From Pilimelia anulata (GTDB lineage Bacteria; Actinomycetota; Actinomycetes; Mycobacteriales; Micromonosporaceae): a stretch of DNA of 64,000 nt. The stretch lies in contig NZ_BMQB01000013.1 of the NCBI RefSeq assembly GCF_014647895.1, forward strand, positions 62,001 through 126,000, given 5' to 3'. The translations under genes were made by a program, and so were the position numbers. Shown here piece after piece: positions 17,097 to 24,599 of the stretch. Position 1 is the first letter of the stretch. Each line of letters opens with the position of its first letter. Under the pieces are notes generated by a model. The model had not been told where the DNA came from and did no database searches. It saw only the letters and a program-made list of their open reading frames with translations.

Positions 17097-17115
17097 GAGA
17101 CCGCAACTGAGACCG
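17097..17115. repeat. Candidate integrase/excisionase arm site near attL
   Basis: GAGACCGCAACTGAGACCG is repeated in the same orientation at the other end of the element (33103-33121) with 17 of 19 positions identical. It also contains an internal GAGACC duplication. It lies 97 bp inside the attL core. Confidence 0.55.
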
Positions 17116-17185
17116 ACCGCCCGGGAACCTGGATGACGCGCCGTGGTGCTTTCCTCGCTTGTGGGCAGTCACGTACAGTGCTGAT

Positions 17186-17749
17186 GTGACGCCGGATGCC
17201 GCGTGGTGGGACCTAAGCTGGAACGACTGGGTCGGGACAGCCTTGACGGTGGTCGGCTTTCCGCTAACCCTGGTGGGACTCTGGCTAACATGGCGCCAAG
17301 CACAGGAAGCAAAGAGCGAGGCGAGCCGTGCGAGGAGCGCCGCTGAGGCTGTCGTAGCCGCCGTGAGGCGCACGCAGGCGACTGCCCGCGCGCGGCAACT
17401 CTTGGTCTTGGTTCCGCAACTCCGCTGGCTTTCGCTCGAATTGGACCTAGCCATACATGAGCACAATCCAAACTTAGCGAAACGTCATTTAGAAAGCTGG
17501 CGCTTTCAAGCCAACGAGATTCATGGAATTCTGACGCGGATAAATCCGAGACCACGTGGAATTCTCAGGACTCTTCAAAACAGCGTGATGCAGTCAGCCT
17601 CTGCTGCGAGATCCTTGATGGTAGAGAGTGAGGATGGCATCTTGGTGCGATGTGATCAAGCTAGAGAGGCTATCGGAACTGCGTGCGATGAGTTGGTGAG
17701 ATGGACGGGGCAGAACGTGCATGAGCCGGAAGGTGACATGGATGAGTGA
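17186..17749 (+). CDS. Hypothetical membrane-anchored protein (AICE cargo)
   Basis: A 187-residue protein with one N-terminal membrane helix (WVGTALTVVGFPLTLVGLWLTW, about residues 14-35) followed by a coiled-coil-like Ala/Arg/Glu segment (RQAQEAKSEASRARSAAEA) and a cytosolic helical tail. GTG 17186 is the preferred start; a TTG at 17159 is in frame. Base composition is much less GC-rich than the chromosome and the codon use differs (rare AGA, ATA and TTA codons appear), indicating recent acquisition. It overlaps the next gene. Function unknown; the location at the element edge suggests accessory cargo. Confidence 0.65.
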   Translation: MTPDAAWWDLSWNDWVGTALTVVGFPLTLVGLWLTWRQAQEAKSEASRARSAAEAVVAAVRRTQATARARQLLVLVPQLRWLSLELDLAIHEHNPNLAKRHLESWRFQANEIHGILTRINPRPRGILRTLQNSVMQSASAARSLMVESEDGILVRCDQAREAIGTACDELVRWTGQNVHEPEGDMDE

Positions 17750-18131
17750 CGTCATGGACGTTCAGGGTCGACTACTAGACCTTGCAAAAAAATTGAGGGA
17801 TCGAACCCGCGCCGGTCATATTGACTGGGTCACGACCCCCCATTCTTCTGAAGTGACGGCCTCCGGTCCAAATTCAGGCTTTACGCTACGTTCAATGATC
17901 GACAGCGATGGTGACGAGGTGGTAACGCTCGCGCTTTTGAATCCACGAGGGCAACGTGTTGCATCCCTCGAGTGCGAGTGGTCCGGGGGCGAGGAAGCCC
18001 CTCAGAATGAAGTGTTGCGGGAGCTGTACGACCTTGCAAAACGGAAGGCATTGAAGATTGACGAGCTAATCGAATCGACGCTACATGACCTGGACCAGGG
18101 AGATTTTGGTCCCTCTGAACTTCCTTTTTAG
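17742..18131 (+). CDS. Hypothetical protein coupled to the upstream membrane protein
   Basis: A 129-residue soluble protein that starts 8 bp before the stop of the preceding gene (ATG 17742, with GGAAGG upstream). It has an N-terminal helix (VQGRLLDLAKKLRDRTRAG), a central beta-rich part (GFTLRSMIDSDGDEVVTLALL) and a C-terminal helix (LRELYDLAKRKALKIDELIES). Like its neighbour it has low GC. The overlap suggests both products act together. No family recognised. Confidence 0.6.
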   Translation: MSDVMDVQGRLLDLAKKLRDRTRAGHIDWVTTPHSSEVTASGPNSGFTLRSMIDSDGDEVVTLALLNPRGQRVASLECEWSGGEEAPQNEVLRELYDLAKRKALKIDELIESTLHDLDQGDFGPSELPF

Positions 18132-18179
18132 CGGTGCCAAAGCAGTCGACTGCTGGCCATCCCCATGGGTAGGGCAGCC

Positions 18180-18333
18180 GCCGCAGTCGCGCTACCTGGA
18201 CCAGGTAGCGCGACTGGGCCTTCCGCGTCGCGGCCTCGCCTGCCTCGTCGGCCCATTGCTGAATCTCGGTGATGTAGCCCTCATGCTCCGCCACGGGGAA
18301 GATATCGAAGTGCAGGAATGTACTAGTTGACAT
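18180..18333 (-). pseudogene. Truncated gene fragment, unknown family
   Basis: A minus-strand frame from ATG 18333 encodes a credible N-terminus (STSTFLHFDIFPVAEHEGY, then ITEIQQWADEAGEAATRKA) but runs into implausible sequence after about 50-60 residues, near a perfect palindrome. It is best read as the 5' end of a broken gene. The rest of 18132-18506 shows no gene. Confidence 0.35.
18184..18216. repeat. 33-bp perfect palindrome
   Basis: CAGTCGCGCTACCTGG, one base (A), then its exact reverse complement CCAGGTAGCGCGACTG. There is no T-tract, and it lies between two convergent transcription units. Confidence 0.8.
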
Positions 18334-18506
18334 CCGCTTCAATCTCTTAGCCGCTTGTCCAGTCTATCGAGTTCGTAGCAGGCTTCCTCGAACCGCCACT
18401 AATTGAAACGCTTTGACGTTCCTTATACTGAGCAACTGGCCTACGGCTCGTCCGGTGCTTGCCACGAGCCGGATGCGATGATTAATAGTTTCCCTGGATG
18501 AATCGC

Positions 18507-19283
18507 TCACGGCGCCCTCTTGCCGTTCATCGGGCGGTAGTACATTCCGTTTGCCTGCTTGATCTCGCACGCGCGGCGCGCAAGGGTACGTGCGGCCTGG
18601 TCGAGTGCTACATTCCACGGGTCGACCACGTCCGGGACGGGATCCTGCTTGAGCGACTCCACGAGCCGTGCCGCCTCGAGGTACGCGCCGGCTGTGCCGC
18701 CTGGGTCCCAGTTATGTTCGGGCATCGGCTCCCCCTCCGCTAACGTGCTGCGCTGCATCAGCGTGCCGGACCCCCGCGTGCGGCCGGGTACCGTCAGGTC
18801 CGGTGCGGTCAACTCACCGACCCGGACGAAACCATGGCGTTCGTAGTACCGCTGGAGCTGCCTATTGTGCCGGTGCACATCCACCCGTAGCCAAGGGCGA
18901 CCCCAGCCTCGGACCGTGGCGGCCGACCAGTCGAGGATCTGGCCGCCGACATCCTGACCGGCCGCCGCGCGGCTGACCGCCATCCGGAACACGTAGCCGC
19001 CGGAGTCGGGACCGTCCGGCCACCCGTGGGCAAACTGCGGATCTGCCGATTTCGTCAAAGTGAAAGTGCCGATCGGGTCAGCATTGCGACGGACGAGATA
19101 GGTGTCGCCGTGCTCGATGTACGACCGAATGCGGTCGATACGCCACGTACCGTCGTTCGAGAATGACACTGGCCACTGGTCGATGTCGCGGGTCTGGAGC
19201 CAAGCTGCGGATTCGTCAAGGAGGGCCAGCACCAGCGGTAGTTCCTCCGGCTCGGCGCGGGAGATCTCCAGGTCAGGCGTCAT
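18507..19283 (-). CDS. GNAT family N-acetyltransferase with C-terminal extension
   Basis: A 258-residue protein. Residues ~1-180 are a GNAT acetyltransferase: IGTFTLTKSADPQFAHGW core strand, VFRMAVSRAAAGQDVGGQIL in place of the acetyl-CoA pyrophosphate loop, then WLRVDVHRHNRQLQRYYERHGF. The last ~75 residues (from MPEHNWDPGGTAGAYLEAARL) form an extra helical piece not usual in GNATs and could be a fused small protein. It overlaps the upstream GntR gene by 11 bp, so it is co-transcribed and under its control. Substrate unknown. A truncated homologue lies at 13372-13665, outside the element. Confidence 0.85.
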   Translation of the reverse strand: MTPDLEISRAEPEELPLVLALLDESAAWLQTRDIDQWPVSFSNDGTWRIDRIRSYIEHGDTYLVRRNADPIGTFTLTKSADPQFAHGWPDGPDSGGYVFRMAVSRAAAGQDVGGQILDWSAATVRGWGRPWLRVDVHRHNRQLQRYYERHGFVRVGELTAPDLTVPGRTRGSGTLMQRSTLAEGEPMPEHNWDPGGTAGAYLEAARLVESLKQDPVPDVVDPWNVALDQAARTLARRACEIKQANGMYYRPMNGKRAP

Positions 19284-20037
19284 TCGGGTTCACCTCGTAC
19301 TCCAGCGTCCAGCGGTCGCCGGGCAGCGTCGTCACGGTGACGCGGCACGCGGCGCCGTCTCCGTCGTACGGGGTGCGTACGTGTTCGGCTACGGGGACGC
19401 CAAGCGGTAGCCGCAGGATGTCGCGTTCCTCTGGGGTGGGCATCCGCAGATGAATACGGTCCACGATGCGGGCGGTCCCGTGACCGCACTGCGCCATCAA
19501 TGCGGCTGGCCCCGGTTGGAGATCGATGGGCAGCGCGAGATCAGGGATCTTCGCGACGGCCCACGGCGGGAAGTAGGCGATGGAAATCGCGTATGCCTGG
19601 TCGTCCACCAACCGCAGCCGCCGCCGTACCGCCGCCTGATCGCCGGCGTCCATGCCTAGCAGCTCTGCCACCTCGTTTGGCGGCGTGTCCATGTACACGC
19701 TGAGCGAGATCGCCGGCCGACGACCGGCCTCGATGACGTCGGTCATCCAGATGTCGAGCTTGGCGTCACGCCGTCGGCTGACCTGCTCGGACCTTGTGGC
19801 GTGGTAGGTCAACGGCTGCACATCACGAACGCGGTAGCCCTGCTGGCGGCCCAGGGACTCCACAAGTCCCTCGTTTACCAGCAGTAATACGCCCTTACGG
19901 GCGACATCGCGGCTTACGTCCATCTCTGCGCTGAGCTGATTCTCTGACGGCAAGCGGTCGCCGGGCTTCAGTTCGCCCGATGAGATCCGCCCGCGAAGCC
20001 GTAGCGCGACCTGCTCATAGCGCGGCTTGTCATCCAT
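19273..20037 (-). CDS. GntR family regulator with UTRA domain (KorSA-like)
   Basis: A 254-residue regulator. Residues 1-75 form the winged HTH (YEQVALRLRGRISSGELKPG, LPSENQLSAEMDVSRDVARKG). Residues ~95-250 match a UTRA-type ligand domain. In the AICE pSAM2, KorSA, a GntR-type repressor, silences the activator of replication and excision; this gene has the matching place upstream of the divergent small-gene run. The paired CTTGTGGCACAAG palindromes just upstream are its likely binding sites. Start ATG 20037. Confidence 0.85.
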   Translation of the reverse strand: MDDKPRYEQVALRLRGRISSGELKPGDRLPSENQLSAEMDVSRDVARKGVLLLVNEGLVESLGRQQGYRVRDVQPLTYHATRSEQVSRRRDAKLDIWMTDVIEAGRRPAISLSVYMDTPPNEVAELLGMDAGDQAAVRRRLRLVDDQAYAISIAYFPPWAVAKIPDLALPIDLQPGPAALMAQCGHGTARIVDRIHLRMPTPEERDILRLPLGVPVAEHVRTPYDGDGAACRVTVTTLPGDRWTLEYEVNPNDA

Positions 20038-20082
20038 GCCACCACTGTCCCGCGCCGGGGCCGCAAGTGCAACAGCGGGCTC

Positions 20083-20150
20083 CTTGTGGCACAAGCGGCC
20101 TCATGGGGCTTGACAGCCTCAGGGGTGGTTGTGTTTGCTTGTGGCACAAG
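20083..20150 (+). promoter_or_regulatory. Two-site operator and promoter between korSA-like gene and the rightward module
   Basis: The perfect palindrome CTTGTGGCACAAG occurs at 20083-20095 and 20138-20150, each followed by NNNCCTCA. Between them lies TTGACA (20110-20115) with a poorly conserved -10 near 20132-20139. CAAGTGCAAC flanks both sides (from 20064 and 20157). The second palindrome would overlap the transcription start, fitting repression. Confidence 0.7.
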
Positions 20151-20320
20151 ACGCCTCAAGTGCAACGGGGGCGATCGCCAAAGTCGTTGGCTGGCTGGGC
20201 GGCGGTGTGGCTTCGGCTGCGCTGTGCGCTACAGCGGCCTGCGTGCAGTCGTTCATTGAGATCTCCATAGCGACAGGAAGACAGCGCGGCGGGTCCGTCG
20301 TTGCGGCATCCCTGCATTGA
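20141..20320 (+). CDS. Possible small membrane peptide at the regulated promoter
   Basis: A 59-residue frame from a GTG lying inside the second operator palindrome: AQDASSATGAIAKVVGWLGG, then a hydrophobic GVASAALCATAACVQ segment. If the promoter assignment is right, its mRNA would be leaderless. No family recognised; low confidence. From here to 20583 no other gene is seen. Confidence 0.35.
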   Translation: MAQDASSATGAIAKVVGWLGGGVASAALCATAACVQSFIEISIATGRQRGGSVVAASLH

Positions 20321-20583
20321 GCCACCTGTGGTGGTCGACCCCGGTAGGTCCCGGGTGAGCGGGGCGAGCAGGCGGGTAGCGCGCGCTGATGAGTCGAGCC
20401 GGCCGGGCTGTCCTGGCTGGTGTTCTGCCTAGCGCCGTTGGCGTGAGGTTGGCGGCGCCCTGGCCGGTGTTGGCGCACCGGCCGGGGCTGCCGCGACTCC
20501 CGATCCGATCCGGGTCGGGGTTCGGCTGTGGCGGGTCGTCGTTGGCGCGGCGGCTCGCCTGTGTGTCATCGAAGGGATGTGCG

Positions 20584-21018
20584 ATGAACAGGATGAAGTT
20601 TACGGGCCGCCGCCGGCTGGCGCTGGTGGCCGTGCCCGACCCGGTCCCGGTTGAGGGGCCGTCGTTGGAGGAGTTGGCGGCGATCGAGGCTGAGGAGCCG
20701 CTGATCCTGGCGGAGTTGGACGTGGTCGACGCCGAGTGCCGGATCGCCCGCCGCGATGTGGTGACGGAGTGGGATTGGCGTCGGCTGCGGCGGGCGCAGG
20801 ACAAGGTGACGCGGGTCGCCGCGCAGTTGCGCCGGCTGGGGGCGTGTTCGTGCCCGCCCTACCGGTGGACCGACACCGAGGTGCGGATGTCGGACTGCCG
20901 GTACGGGTGCAAGGTGTGGCGCTGCCGCTGCGGTGCCGAGCGGCTGTTGCACAGCGCGATCTACGGCTGCCCGACCGGCCGCGCCGCACTCACTGCCGCT
21001 GCGGCGGCGGTGGCGTGA
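20584..21018 (+). CDS. DUF6284-like protein with C-terminal Cys-rich tail
   Basis: A 144-residue protein. The N-terminal part (PSLEELAAIEAEEPLILAEL, then DVVDAECRIARRD) matches the DUF6284 pattern seen in actinobacterial mobile elements. The C-terminal ~55 residues contain CSCPPY, CRYGCKVWRCRCG and a late Cys, a zinc-ribbon-like set. ATG 20584 follows GAAGGGAT. It is the first of a tight run of overlapping genes to 23315. Function unknown. Confidence 0.7.
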   Translation: MNRMKFTGRRRLALVAVPDPVPVEGPSLEELAAIEAEEPLILAELDVVDAECRIARRDVVTEWDWRRLRRAQDKVTRVAAQLRRLGACSCPPYRWTDTEVRMSDCRYGCKVWRCRCGAERLLHSAIYGCPTGRAALTAAAAAVA

Positions 21019-21260
21019 TGGCCGCCGGGACGACGCTGGTTCGGCTGGCGTGTGCGGCGGTGGAGCTGCGATCGGGTGATGAGGTGCGGACGCCGTCGCG
21101 GCGGTGGGAGCGGGTCGTCACGGTGGCCCGGTCGGGCCGGCAGGTTCGGGTGGTCACCGACGGCACCGGCCCGGACTTTCCGTGGCTGTGGATCGTGGGC
21201 CACCGGCTGCCGGTCCGCCGCCGCATGGCCGGCGCCGCGCCGGGGCTGGTGGCGGCGTGA
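21018..21260 (+). CDS. Small hypothetical AICE protein
   Basis: An 80-residue protein whose ATG shares one base with the upstream stop. It is beta-rich (CAAVELRSGDEVRTPSRRW, VRVVTDGTGPDFPWLWIV), resembling a small SH3-like or regulatory fold, but no family is recognised. It overlaps the next gene by four bases. Confidence 0.6.
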   Translation: MAAGTTLVRLACAAVELRSGDEVRTPSRRWERVVTVARSGRQVRVVTDGTGPDFPWLWIVGHRLPVRRRMAGAAPGLVAA

Positions 21261-21391
21261 GTACCGCCGAAATCGTGCTGGCGGCGGTGGTGCTGTCGGC
21301 GGTGGTGACGCATGCGGTGGATGTGTGGTGGTGGCGTGGCGCTGCCTCCCGGACCGCCCGCCGCCTCTCGGTACGCCGGGGTCCGTCGTGA
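21257..21391 (+). CDS. Very small membrane protein (44 aa)
   Basis: GTG 21257 overlaps the preceding stop (GTGA). The peptide is one membrane helix (AEIVLAAVVLSAVVTHAVDVW) and a basic tail (RTARRLSVRRG), giving an N-out/C-in topology. It probably belongs to the small Spd-type membrane proteins near conjugation genes; this is inferred from position and shape. Confidence 0.55.
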   Translation: MSTAEIVLAAVVLSAVVTHAVDVWWWRGAASRTARRLSVRRGPS

Positions 21392-21780
21392 TGCCGGGGC
21401 GGCACGTGGACGTGCAGGTGACGGGTACGCCGGATGAGGTGGCCGAGATCCTGCACCGTCAGCAGGCGGCCGGGGATCTGGTCCTCGTGTCGGCACCCCG
21501 CCGGCTGAACAGCGGGCAGATCGCGGTGACCGTCCGCACCTACCCCGCCCCCGCGGCGGCGCCGGCTACCGGCCCGGCCGGGTCCGGCTGGCGGTCGGTG
21601 GTCCGGAGCTGCTGGGCCCCGGCGCTGGTGGTCGTGATGGCCCTGGCCGCGCTGGCCACAGTCGGGTTCGTGGTGTGGCAGGTGGCGTTGTTCGTCGCCG
21701 CCTGGTGGCCGCTGCTGCTCCTGGCGGGCGGCCTGTTGGCGTGGTGGTTGTTGTCGTCCGGTGGCCGGTCGTGCTGCTGA
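21391..21780 (+). CDS. Two-helix membrane protein of the AICE
   Basis: A 129-residue protein whose ATG shares one base with the preceding stop codon. The soluble N-terminus (GRHVDVQVTGTPDEVAEILH) is followed by two adjacent membrane helices (PALVVVMALAALATVGFVVW and LFVAAWWPLLLLAGGLLAWW). It is a candidate Spd-like intermycelial-spread protein by context; no named family. Confidence 0.6.
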   Translation: MPGRHVDVQVTGTPDEVAEILHRQQAAGDLVLVSAPRRLNSGQIAVTVRTYPAPAAAPATGPAGSGWRSVVRSCWAPALVVVMALAALATVGFVVWQVALFVAAWWPLLLLAGGLLAWWLLSSGGRSCC

Positions 21781-21841
21781 CCCACCCCCTCCGCTCTCCT
21801 CTTCTTCTTTCTGATCTTTCGGCTCCGGATTGGAGTGCTTG

Positions 21842-22216
21842 ATGGGCAAGCCAGTGAACCCGTTCACGGAGGTCCCGCCCCCGCAGGTGGCGGACTACCT
21901 GGTGGAGATCGCCGCCCGGCTGCGGGTGGTGGATCCGGTGCACATGGTGTGGGGGTCGATGTTCCTGCACCCGAAGGGCCTGCGGGTCGGGGCCGAAGGT
22001 GAGGCCGCGGCGGTCGGCGCGGTCGACGCTCACGCTGCCGCCCTCGGCGTGCCGGCGGCGACGGGGAAGGAGCACGGTACGTGGAAGCACGGCGTAAGCC
22101 GGAACTGGGACGGTTTCGGTATCGACGTCAACACCCGGGTGGCGGGGCCGCGGGTGTGCGCGTGCGGGGCCACCTGCACCCACCCGCTGACCGTCGGGGT
22201 GGGGGTGGGTGGATGA
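21842..22216 (+). CDS. Hypothetical AICE protein
   Basis: A 124-residue soluble protein, ATG 21842 with GGAG six bases upstream. Contains NPFTEVPPPQVADYLVEIAA at the N-terminus, a WKHGVSRNWDGFGIDVNTRV segment, and a CACGATCTHP Cys motif near the C-terminus. Its stop overlaps the next start (ATGA). No family recognised. Confidence 0.6.
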   Translation: MGKPVNPFTEVPPPQVADYLVEIAARLRVVDPVHMVWGSMFLHPKGLRVGAEGEAAAVGAVDAHAAALGVPAATGKEHGTWKHGVSRNWDGFGIDVNTRVAGPRVCACGATCTHPLTVGVGVGG

Positions 22217-23178
22217 CCGCCACGGCCACCGCGCCCCCGCCGGCCGTATCGCGGTCGGGGCGTAGTGCGTATCCGCGTCCGGTGGACCGGCTCCTACCGG
22301 CCGCCCGGCGGCTGGCGACCGAGATGGCGTGTCTGCCGTCGCGGAACCGGCTGATGACCGAGTTCCGGATCGGGGCGGCGAAAGCCGACGCCCTACGCGC
22401 CGCCCTCCGGACCGCCCTGGCCGCCGACCCCGACCCGACCAACAGACCGGACCCGAACCCGGACCGGGATGCGGTCTCCGGTCCGGGTCCGAATGACCCG
22501 GACCCGTCGGCCGACCCGGACCCTACGGTCCCGACGGCGGAGCCAGACCGACCGGCGCCACCACCCGATGACACCAGCGGGACCGGCGACCCCGGTCCGG
22601 TCGAGTCCACCCCGGCAGCATCGGCGGACACCGAGAGCAAGAAGCGGCACCGGTTCCGGCTGCGCCTGCGCCGCCGGACCAGCCGCCGGGTATCCGGGCA
22701 GGTCAAGCGGGTCGGGCACCCAGGCACAACCCCACCCCCGATCGGGGACGTGGCGCAGCTCAAGCGGCTGCGCTGGGCGGTTCGGGCGGTGCTGGCGTTG
22801 GGGGTGGCGGCGTCGATCGCGGGCAACGTCCTGCACGCCCGGGACAACATCGTCAGCCAGGTCATTTCCGCCTGGTCCCCGCTGGCCCTGCTGTTGACCG
22901 TCGAGCTGATCTCCCGCGTCCCGGTCCACCGCCGCGGTCTCGCGGTGGCCCGCTGGGCGGCTACGAGCCTGATCGCGGGGATCGCGGCGTGGGTGTCGTA
23001 CTGGCACATGGCCGCCGTAGCCGCCCGCTACGGCGAAACCGCAGACTCCGCCCACCTGCTCCCGCTGTCGGTGGACGGGCTGATCGTCGTGGCGTCGATC
23101 TGCCTGGTCGAACTCGGCGGCCGGATCACCACCAACACCACCCGCATGTCCGGTTTTGTCAAGGAGGTTGCTCGATGA
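22213..23178 (+). CDS. DUF2637 membrane protein (SpdB-like)
   Basis: A 321-residue protein with a polar N-terminal half, including an Asp/Pro repeat region (about residues 75-110), and a membrane half (about 190-310) with four helices: LGVAASIAGNVLHARD, WSPLALLLTVELISRV, ATSLIAGIAAWVSYWHM, LPLSVDGLIVVASICLVEL. This matches DUF2637, the family of SpdB proteins that help plasmid/AICE DNA spread between hyphal compartments after conjugation. The Asp/Pro-coding stretch carries a cluster of GACCCGGA motifs (22450-22520). Confidence 0.85.
   Translation: MTATATAPPPAVSRSGRSAYPRPVDRLLPAARRLATEMACLPSRNRLMTEFRIGAAKADALRAALRTALAADPDPTNRPDPNPDRDAVSGPGPNDPDPSADPDPTVPTAEPDRPAPPPDDTSGTGDPGPVESTPAASADTESKKRHRFRLRLRRRTSRRVSGQVKRVGHPGTTPPPIGDVAQLKRLRWAVRAVLALGVAASIAGNVLHARDNIVSQVISAWSPLALLLTVELISRVPVHRRGLAVARWAATSLIAGIAAWVSYWHMAAVAARYGETADSAHLLPLSVDGLIVVASICLVELGGRITTNTTRMSGFVKEVAR
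22450..22520. other. Cluster of GACCCGGA motifs, candidate clt transfer locus
   Basis: GACCCGGA occurs exactly at 22495-22502 and 22513-22520, and as its inverse TCCGGGTC at 22482-22489; one-mismatch copies are at 22450-22457 and 22456-22463. GACCCGGA is the TraB recognition sequence described for the Streptomyces plasmid pSVH1. The region is also coding (Asp-Pro repeats), which could produce such words by codon bias. Confidence 0.4.
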
Positions 23179-23315
23179 TGCGCGGAAAAATTCTCGGCTA
23201 CGCGCTCTTGGCGGCGCTGCTGTTCCTGGCGTTCAAGGACCCGACCGGCGCCGGCGGCACCGTCCGGGACATCGCGGACGCGGTCGGGGAGTTCCTGTCC
23301 GCCCTCACCCGCTGA
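23175..23315 (+). CDS. Small membrane protein (46 aa)
   Basis: Begins MMRGKILGYALLAALLFLAF, a single membrane helix with a short soluble tail (VRDIADAVGEFLSALTR). ATG 23175 overlaps the DUF2637 stop and has a perfect AAGGAGG seven bases upstream, strong support for a real gene. Likely part of the transfer/spread module. Confidence 0.7.
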   Translation: MMRGKILGYALLAALLFLAFKDPTGAGGTVRDIADAVGEFLSALTR

Positions 23316-23371
23316 CCTTTCACGCACCCTTTCCTGCTGCTCAGACCTGACTTGAAGGAGATCGATTCCGT

Positions 23372-24490
23372 ATGTGTAGGAGTAGGGCCAAGGGTGGCCG
23401 TCGCTGCCCCGGCCGCCACGCTGCCGGTTCCGCTTCCGCCGCTTCGGGCGGTCCGTCCCCGGCGGCGTCTGCCGCGGGTGGTGGGCGGTTGGGGGTGCCG
23501 TCGCGGGCCGACGCTGACCGGCTCGCTGCGGCGTATCCGGCGGACGCGACGGACGCGTTCGGCAACCGGCTCGATGATCGGGGGCGGCGGCTGTTCGCCC
23601 TCCGCGATTCCGGCTACACCGGCCCGATCGATTCGGATGGGTATCCGGTGACCAGCGGCGACGCCGCGGACATCCTCGCCCGCATGGCCCGCCAGCGCGG
23701 CGAGAACACCGACTGGCACCTGCTCGACGCCGAAACCCCGACCCCGGCTCCGGCGGCGTCGGCGAACCCCCGCCGCACGAAGACCCCCGCCAAGGCGAAG
23801 ACACCGAAGGCCAAGAAGCCGACCGAGGCGAAGACCCCGACCAAGGCGAAGGCTGCGACCAAGGCGAAGGCTGCGACCACGGGGAAGACCTCGGCCAAGG
23901 TGAAGATCCCGGCCGAGGGGAAGGCGGCGGCCCGGTCGAAGACCTCGGGCAAGGCGAAGCCTTCGGCGCGGTCGGCCAGGTTGAGGCGGGAGGGTTTCAC
24001 GCCGCTCTACCCCGACGACATGGTGGTGTCGCTGCCGTCGGCGGCTGAGGATGAGGCCCTGGATCGGCTGGTGGCCACGTTCCGGCAGCCCCTGCGGCGG
24101 CCCGAACGACGGACCTACACCCCCACCACCACCCCCAGTGCCACCCCCACGGCTGGGGCTGCGGCTGCCGGTGGTGGTGGGTCGGTGCCGCGGGTGGATG
24201 TCGGCCCGACCAACTACGCCGGCCGGGGTGACCGGGTGGCGATTCAGGTCGGGCATGTGCACGGCCGTATCAACACCGGCAGGCCCGGCCCCGGTGCGGA
24301 TCGGTCGGCGGCCGGTGGGGCCCGCCCGGAGCAGCCGGCGGCCACGGCCGCCTCGCCCGTTCCGCCGACGCCGCCCGCCCCGCCTGGTCCGACCACGGTG
24401 CGGGTGGTGAACACGACCATCGGTGACGCGCGGGTGGGGATGCGCGCTGACGTGATCGTCGGTGACGTGACCGTGAACCTGTCCCGCTGA
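23372..24490 (+). CDS. Lys/Ala-rich protein with amyloid-motif-like C-terminal repeats
   Basis: A 372-residue protein. It opens MCRSRAKGGRRC, a start motif I associate with mobile-element proteins of actinobacteria. Residues ~45-115 form a small domain (NRLDDRGRRLFALRDSGYTG, SGDAADILARMAR). Residues ~135-205 are a low-complexity K-A-K-T-P repeat, probably flexible and nucleic-acid-binding. The C-terminus has two related segments, GDRVAIQVGHVHGRINTG (286-303) and one starting at N347 (NTTIGDARVG... IVGDVTV). Both resemble the pseudo-palindromic PP/RHIM amyloid-signalling motifs, and IQVG is a RHIM-type core. Function unknown. AAGGAG lies 11 bases before ATG 23372. Confidence 0.6.
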   Translation: MCRSRAKGGRRCPGRHAAGSASAASGGPSPAASAAGGGRLGVPSRADADRLAAAYPADATDAFGNRLDDRGRRLFALRDSGYTGPIDSDGYPVTSGDAADILARMARQRGENTDWHLLDAETPTPAPAASANPRRTKTPAKAKTPKAKKPTEAKTPTKAKAATKAKAATTGKTSAKVKIPAEGKAAARSKTSGKAKPSARSARLRREGFTPLYPDDMVVSLPSAAEDEALDRLVATFRQPLRRPERRTYTPTTTPSATPTAGAAAAGGGGSVPRVDVGPTNYAGRGDRVAIQVGHVHGRINTGRPGPGADRSAAGGARPEQPAATAASPVPPTPPAPPGPTTVRVVNTTIGDARVGMRADVIVGDVTVNLSR

Positions 24491-24599
24491 TAGCCCCCGG
24501 CGGCGCGGCCCTCTGGCGACCAACCTCACGCCGCGCCGCCGGGTTTCCCCTCCATCACTTGTCTCCGCTGTCGCGGATTCCTCATGGGAGAGACCGTTG

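Noticed and set aside
23774..23990. Lys/Ala repeat as a histone H1-like protein
   Set aside because: The repeat is similar in composition, but it is one part of a larger protein with other domains; a histone-like role is not supported by more than charge.
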